Positions 60,103-64,000 of a stretch of DNA of 64,000 nucleotides are shown here, piece by piece (position 1 is the first letter of the stretch; each line of letters begins with the position of its first letter). The notes below the pieces were generated by a model. The model saw nothing but the letters and a program-made list of their open reading frames with translations. It had not been told where the DNA came from and did no database searches. The position numbers and the translations under genes were made by a program. Location: assembly GCF_003688405.1 (NCBI RefSeq), contig NZ_REFC01000013.1:248001-312000 (forward strand), read 5' to 3'. The DNA comes from Ulvibacter antarcticus. Its GTDB lineage: Bacteria; Bacteroidota; Bacteroidia; Flavobacteriales; Flavobacteriaceae.

Positions 60103-60831
60103 ATGGAAAATGTATTAAATAAATCAGTTGGGCAAATTGTAGCAGAAGACTATCGGATGGCTCAGGTTTTTAAAAATCACAACATCGATTTCTGTTGTAA
60201 TGGCAACCGAAATCTTGAAGAGGTTGCTATAAGCAGCAATTTGACGGTAGATGAATTGGTAAGCGAAATCGAAACCATTAAGAATACAAAAAATGACGAA
60301 GCAGTCGATTATAAATCATGGCCTTTGGATTTATTGGCAGATTATATCGAAAAGAAGCATCATCGATATGTGGAAGAGCAAATCCCTGTGTTAAAACAAT
60401 ATCTTGAGAAACTGTGTCGTGTACATGGAAATAACCACCCTGAATTATTCGAAATTGACTTTCAGTTTAAAGCGAGTGCATCAGAACTTGCCTCTCATAT
60501 GAAAAAGGAAGAGCTTATTTTATTTCCGGCGGTTAGGCGTATGGTACAAGCAGAAAGAACAAAAATACGCCTTCCTGAGAATCATTTTGGAAGCGTCAAA
60601 AATCCAATTCAATCTATGATGGCAGAACATGATACCGAAGGGGATAGATTTCGACATATTGAGACGTTAAGTTCAAAATATACTCCTCCAGCAGACGCTT
60701 GTAATACCTATCGAGTTACATTTTCATTACTTCAGGAATTTGAATCGGACCTTCATAGACATATCCATTTGGAAAATAATATACTGTTTCCAGGAGCGCT
60801 TCGATTGGAAGAAAAGTTAGAAAACAACTAA
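60103..60831 (+). CDS. ric: iron-sulfur cluster repair di-iron protein (RIC/ScdA/YtfE)
   Basis: The 242-residue protein has the N-terminal ScdA domain (VGQIVAEDYRMAQVFKNHNI then DFCCNGNRNLEEV, with the paired Cys) and a C-terminal hemerythrin-like domain with His and Glu ligands (KKHHRYVEEQIP, HGNNHPEL, HMKKEELILFPAV, MMAEHDTEGDRF, HRHIHLENNILFPGAL). It repairs Fe-S clusters damaged by nitric oxide or oxidants in the cytosol. It lies in an FNR-type operon with a second hemerythrin. Confidence 0.95.
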   Translation: MENVLNKSVGQIVAEDYRMAQVFKNHNIDFCCNGNRNLEEVAISSNLTVDELVSEIETIKNTKNDEAVDYKSWPLDLLADYIEKKHHRYVEEQIPVLKQYLEKLCRVHGNNHPELFEIDFQFKASASELASHMKKEELILFPAVRRMVQAERTKIRLPENHFGSVKNPIQSMMAEHDTEGDRFRHIETLSSKYTPPADACNTYRVTFSLLQEFESDLHRHIHLENNILFPGALRLEEKLENN

Positions 60832-60841
60832 ACCTTTCAAT

Positions 60842-61306
60842 TTGGAGAAAAATAAGCCCATAAAGCGCCATGAAGCATTAAGGCCCTTGAGTAGGCAACA
60901 CCATTTCGGATTGCTGTATTCCTGGAAAATACGCAAGGGCTTTGCTAATGGTAGCTCAATAGAACGTATGAAAGAGTATTCCAATTGGTTTTTTAAAACT
61001 GAAATTAAACCGCACTTTACTATGGAGGAAAAACATATTTTCCCTGTTTTAGGCGGGGATAATCTCTTGATTAAACGCGCTCTAAAGGAGCATCGCCGTT
61101 TAGAACGTTTGTTCAATGAGACGGAAGACCCAGAACGAAGCTTAAGCATTCTTGAAGAAGAACTACAAGCTCATATACGGTTTGAAGAGCGAATTTTATT
61201 CAATGAGATACAAAAAGTAGCAAGTAACGATCAGCTTCAAAAGATTGAAGACATTCATTCTCATGATGTTTCTAAACCAGAGTATAAGGATCCGTTTTGG
61301 GTTTAG
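60842..61306 (+). CDS. hemerythrin-domain protein
   Basis: The 154-residue helical protein carries a di-iron ligand set: RQHHFGLLYSWKIR, KPHFTMEEKHIFPVL, LKEHRRLERLF and HIRFEERILFNEI. It could bind oxygen or nitric oxide, or store iron. It starts with TTG at 60842, directly before EKNKPIKRHEALRP; no ATG in frame fits. It is 10 bases after ric, so it is the third gene of the operon. Confidence 0.88.
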   Translation: MEKNKPIKRHEALRPLSRQHHFGLLYSWKIRKGFANGSSIERMKEYSNWFFKTEIKPHFTMEEKHIFPVLGGDNLLIKRALKEHRRLERLFNETEDPERSLSILEEELQAHIRFEERILFNEIQKVASNDQLQKIEDIHSHDVSKPEYKDPFWV

Positions 61307-61319
61307 AAAATTAGGGAAC

Positions 61320-61362
61320 TGATAAATGTCATTTTTTAAGGGCTTGTCAATCACAACCTTTG
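61320..61362 (+). promoter_or_regulatory. FNR-type box and promoter of ccoI
   Basis: TGAT-AAAT-GTCA (61320-61331), centre 29.5 bases before AACCTTTG (61355-61362), a one-mismatch -7 element. Confidence 0.7.
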
Positions 61363-61390
61363 CTTCAGGTATTATGAGCAAATTTTATGT

Positions 61391-63817
61391 ATGGTAAGTT
61401 GTTTCCATTGTGGTGATGATTGTACAAATTCTACAATTGAACACCAGGATAAGTCTTTTTGTTGCGCGGGATGCAGAACTGTTTTCGATATTTTAAACGA
61501 TAACGACCTCTCATACTATTACGAGCTTGAAAATAGACCAGGAATATCTCCTCAAACTGTAGAAGGGAAATACGATTTTCTAGATAATAAAGAAATAGTT
61601 GAGAAGCTATTAGATTTTAACGACAACAACACACAGATTGCCTCTTTCGTTATTCCATCCATACATTGCAGCTCCTGTATTTGGGTGTTAGAAAATCTTA
61701 ATAAAATCAATGATGCCATCACTGTTTCACAGGTAAATTTTCCTGAAAAGAGGGTCCAGATAACGTATGCTTCGGAAAGGATTTCGTTAAAAGAACTGGT
61801 GCTACTTATTACTAAATTAGGATATGAACCATATATCTCCTTAGAAGATTCAGAAAAAAAGAACAAGAAATACGATAGGAGTCTCATCTATAAATTAGGA
61901 GTCGCCGGCTTCGCTTTTGGGAATGTGATGTTTCTTTCCTTCCCCGAATACTTTGATTTGTATAGTAGCAATTCGGTTGTTGAAGATTTGTGGATGGTTC
62001 AGTTTAAACCACTGTTTCGATGGCTGATGTTTGCTTTTTCGTTACCCGTTGTCTTTTATTCAGGCCGCGATTATTTTAAAGCCGCGTTAAATGGGCTGCA
62101 AACCGGATTTTTAAATATAGATCTTCCAATCGCTATCGGGATTGCTGTATTGTTTCTTCGAAGTACTTTAGATATTGCTTTTGATTGGGGTTCGGGTTTT
62201 TTCGATAGTCTTTGTGGATTGGTTTTCTTTTTGCTCCTCGGAAAATTTTTCCAACAAAAAACTTACTCTTATTTGTCATTCGAACGAGATTATAAATCCT
62301 ACTTTCCAATCGCGGTTACTCGAATTCTTAAAACTTCTGAAGGATTGGTAACCGAAGAACAAGCTGAAGTTTACAAGATTGTTAAAGGCGATCGACTTCT
62401 CATTCGCAACAATGAAATTATTCCGGTGGACGCAATTCTCTTAAAAGGTAATGGGCTAATCGATTATAGTTTTGTAACCGGTGAGGCAATTCCTGTAGAA
62501 AAAATGAGCGGAGACACACTATTTGCCGGCGGGAAACAACAGGCTGGAATTTTGGAAGTTGAGGTATTAAGTGCTGTAGAGCAAAGTTATTTGACACAGC
62601 TTTGGAGTAATTCGGTTTTTAATAAGGAAAAGTCAAGCGTCTTCGAGTCATTAACAAATAGTATCAGTAAACGCTTTACAATTGGGGTGCTTTCAATCGC
62701 ATTTGTTGCAACACTTTTTTGGTTAGTTGTGGACCCAACGAAGGCCTTTAATGTTTTTACAGCTGTACTAATTGTGGCATGTCCATGTGCCATTGCATTG
62801 GCATCACCTTTTACTTTAGGAAACATACTTCGAATATTTGGAAAACATAAATTGTATTTAAAAGATGCTTCAGTTATTGAAGAAATCGCTAAAGTGGATA
62901 CCATTGTATTTGATAAAACCGGAACGCTTACTACTCACAAAAAGCAGCAAATACGTTATGAAGGCGTATCTCTTTCCGAAGAAGAAAAAGAACTTCTTAC
63001 AAATTCCCTGCGAGCTTCAAATCACCCACTAAGTCGCGCCCTATCTAAAATATTGTCGAATAATAATATCCAAGTCCTCGATGAATTTGAAGAGGTAGTT
63101 GGTAAGGGTATATCGGCAAGTTTCCATAATAATAGTATGAAAATAGGTTCGTATGATTATGTGAATGTTCAAAGTCAAGAATTAGTTGAGCAGGTTGTTC
63201 CGAATACTGGTACTAAGGTTCATATTAGTAGTAATCAACAATACAAAGGATGTTATCTCTTTAATAATGTATATCGTGATGACCTCTCGGAAGTAATCGA
63301 ATTACTTTCAAAAACGAAAGAGGTAATTGTACTTTCCGGTGATAACGAAGGTGAAAAGGAGTTGTTAAATGAATTACTTCCGAAGGATACTCAAATGCAT
63401 TTTAATAAAAAACCGGAGGATAAATTACATTTCATAAAATCTCTTCAGAAAAAAGGCAAGAAAGTGATGATGGTGGGTGATGGGCTCAATGATGCCGGAG
63501 CCTTAAAACAAAGTGATGTCGGTATTGCGATCTCAGAGAATACGAATGTTTTTTCTCCAGCCTGTGATGGAATACTGGAGGCTTCAGAATTTAAATCAAT
63601 TCCAGACTTTTTCCGTATTTCGAAACGAGGGATTGAGATCATTCGATGGAGTTTCATGCTTTCGCTTTTATACAATCTTATCGGACTTTCATTTGCGGTA
63701 ACAGGGCATTTGCAACCGGTGATCGCTGCTATTTTAATGCCGTTAAGTTCTATAAGCGTCGTAGTATTTACAACACTGGCAACACAACTAAGTAGCCGCA
63801 GTTTAAAACGATTCTAA
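61391..63817 (+). CDS. ccoI: CcoI/FixI-type copper P-type ATPase
   Basis: The 808-residue protein has an N-terminal Cys-rich zinc-ribbon-like metal site (CFHCGDDC, CCAGCRTVFD) and an HMA domain with SIHCSSCIWVLENL. The membrane CPC motif (C464, C466 in VACPCAIALASP) follows, then the phosphorylated DKTGT (D508) and GDGLNDAGAL. The double N-terminal metal region and the ccoS neighbour identify the CcoI/FixI group, which supplies copper for cbb3 oxidase. It has its own FNR-type box. Confidence 0.94.
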   Translation: MVSCFHCGDDCTNSTIEHQDKSFCCAGCRTVFDILNDNDLSYYYELENRPGISPQTVEGKYDFLDNKEIVEKLLDFNDNNTQIASFVIPSIHCSSCIWVLENLNKINDAITVSQVNFPEKRVQITYASERISLKELVLLITKLGYEPYISLEDSEKKNKKYDRSLIYKLGVAGFAFGNVMFLSFPEYFDLYSSNSVVEDLWMVQFKPLFRWLMFAFSLPVVFYSGRDYFKAALNGLQTGFLNIDLPIAIGIAVLFLRSTLDIAFDWGSGFFDSLCGLVFFLLLGKFFQQKTYSYLSFERDYKSYFPIAVTRILKTSEGLVTEEQAEVYKIVKGDRLLIRNNEIIPVDAILLKGNGLIDYSFVTGEAIPVEKMSGDTLFAGGKQQAGILEVEVLSAVEQSYLTQLWSNSVFNKEKSSVFESLTNSISKRFTIGVLSIAFVATLFWLVVDPTKAFNVFTAVLIVACPCAIALASPFTLGNILRIFGKHKLYLKDASVIEEIAKVDTIVFDKTGTLTTHKKQQIRYEGVSLSEEEKELLTNSLRASNHPLSRALSKILSNNNIQVLDEFEEVVGKGISASFHNNSMKIGSYDYVNVQSQELVEQVVPNTGTKVHISSNQQYKGCYLFNNVYRDDLSEVIELLSKTKEVIVLSGDNEGEKELLNELLPKDTQMHFNKKPEDKLHFIKSLQKKGKKVMMVGDGLNDAGALKQSDVGIAISENTNVFSPACDGILEASEFKSIPDFFRISKRGIEIIRWSFMLSLLYNLIGLSFAVTGHLQPVIAAILMPLSSISVVVFTTLATQLSSRSLKRF

Positions 63818-63828
63818 TTTACTAAAAC

Positions 63829-63871
63829 TGATATATGTCATATTCTAAAATTCGGACCAATATTACATTTA
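63829..63871 (+). promoter_or_regulatory. FNR-type box and promoter of ccoS
   Basis: TGAT-ATAT-GTCA (63829-63840), centre 29.5 bases before TACATTTA (63864-63871), a one-mismatch -7 element. It is expected to drive ccoS and any cco genes that follow. Confidence 0.7.
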
Positions 63872-63890
63872 CCGCTTTAATTAATAACCA

Positions 63891-64000
63891 ATGAGCATTA
63901 TATATTTATTACTTGGAGTGAGCGTAATTGTAGCGATTATCTTCTTTATAGCATTTATATATTCGGTAAAAAAAGGACAATACGACGACACTTACACTCC
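63891..64000 (+). CDS. ccoS: CcoS cbb3 oxidase assembly protein (truncated by window end)
   Basis: The visible 36 residues read MSIIYLLLGVSVIVAIIFFI, then AFIYSVKKGQYDDTYTP, the pattern of CcoS: a single transmembrane helix followed by a KxGQYDD-type tail. CcoS is needed for haem/copper incorporation in cbb3 cytochrome oxidase. The ATG follows the FNR-type promoter by 20 bases. The rest and presumably ccoNOP lie beyond the window. Confidence 0.9.
   Translation, partial: MSIIYLLLGVSVIVAIIFFIAFIYSVKKGQYDDTYT

Larger units (their letters stand above)
3337..63385. repeat. dispersed octamer CTTCGGAA/TTCCGAAG (about 54 copies)
   Basis: Read by eye, the octamer occurs about 54 times: 29 as CTTCGGAA and 25 as TTCCGAAG on the plus strand. 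Most copies are inside genes of varied function and a few are intergenic (11729, 30211, 34261, 50079, 50127). At about 37% GC roughly 1.5 copies would be expected. It is nearly always followed by A or G in the CTTCGGAA orientation. Gaps without it cover the phasin-like genes (31.4-34.3 kb), the core nos genes (50.1-54.4 kb) and 57.2-61.8 kb. Confidence 0.85.

Noticed and set aside
3337-63385. CTTCGGAA as a UUCG tetraloop hairpin element
   Set aside because: Apart from the 50078-50135 inverted pair, the copies I looked at have no complementary arms around them, so stable CUUCGG hairpins cannot account for the abundance.

Overview
The window is AT-rich (roughly 37% GC) and looks like a member of the Flavobacteriaceae, probably marine; the genus cannot be fixed from sequence alone. 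Supporting signs are the Bacteroidota promoter -7 element TAnnTTTG in front of many genes, a type IX secretion C-terminal domain, many SPII lipoproteins, weak Shine-Dalgarno sites, bshB1, ettA, and a Sec-type (clade II) nitrous oxide reductase cluster.

Layout. 1-17 kb is ordinary chromosome: a partial MFS transporter, an acyl-CoA carboxylase beta subunit, ettA, a T9SS-sorted repeat protein, an S9 peptidase, a beta-propeller lipoprotein, and a minus-strand hutI-hutG-GNAT operon. 16.7-25 kb holds a trans-sulfuration enzyme, bshB1, tRNA-His followed by tandem copies of its own 3' end, an M28 peptidase, an MBL-rhodanese protein, and a small MarR-controlled thiol cassette with three matching operators. 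25.3-30.1 kb carries mqo and a single-ORF fusion of glycerol kinase with glycerol-3-phosphate dehydrogenase.

30.3-44.7 kb is the most unusual part and reads as a neutral-lipid storage locus. It holds a family of phasin-like, lysine-rich proteins, two with histone-H1-like tails. Among them is a SARP/BTAD-type regulator. Three of the phasin-like genes share one promoter architecture: heptamer direct repeats with 11-bp periodicity placed 10 bp upstream of the -7 element, which is the geometry known for SARP activators. An apparent operon follows: TetR regulator, ABC1/AarF kinase, WS/DGAT fused to an SCP2 domain, two alpha/beta hydrolases, a 1077-residue PlsB-like/HAD/PlsC fusion, and gpsA. Together these could take glycerol 3-phosphate through lysophosphatidate and phosphatidate to diacylglycerol and triacylglycerol or wax ester. 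The gene content resembles the mycobacterial plsB2-plsC-WS/DGAT-lipQ neighbourhood.

44.7-46.4 kb is a decayed patch: a LuxR HTH remnant, a cupin gene interrupted by an in-frame TAG, and two small helical proteins. 46.5-64 kb is a low-oxygen/nitrogen-oxide island: a PAS histidine kinase; a response regulator fused to a CRP/FNR domain; a universal stress protein; cytochrome c, fasciclin, nosZ, a membrane protein and nosL-nosD-nosF-nosY; a thioredoxin-fold protein; a CoA transferase; a membrane protein, RIC/ScdA and hemerythrin; and ccoI and ccoS for cbb3 oxidase assembly. Six promoters in the island carry a TGAY-N4-RTCA box whose centre lies 29.5 bp (five cases) or 30.5 bp (one case) upstream of the -7 element, so the FNR-like hybrid regulator probably controls them as one regulon.

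Across the whole window the octamer CTTCGGAA (or its complement TTCCGAAG) occurs about 54 times by eye, against about 1.5 expected from base composition. It is balanced between strands, and its density resembles known DNA uptake sequences.
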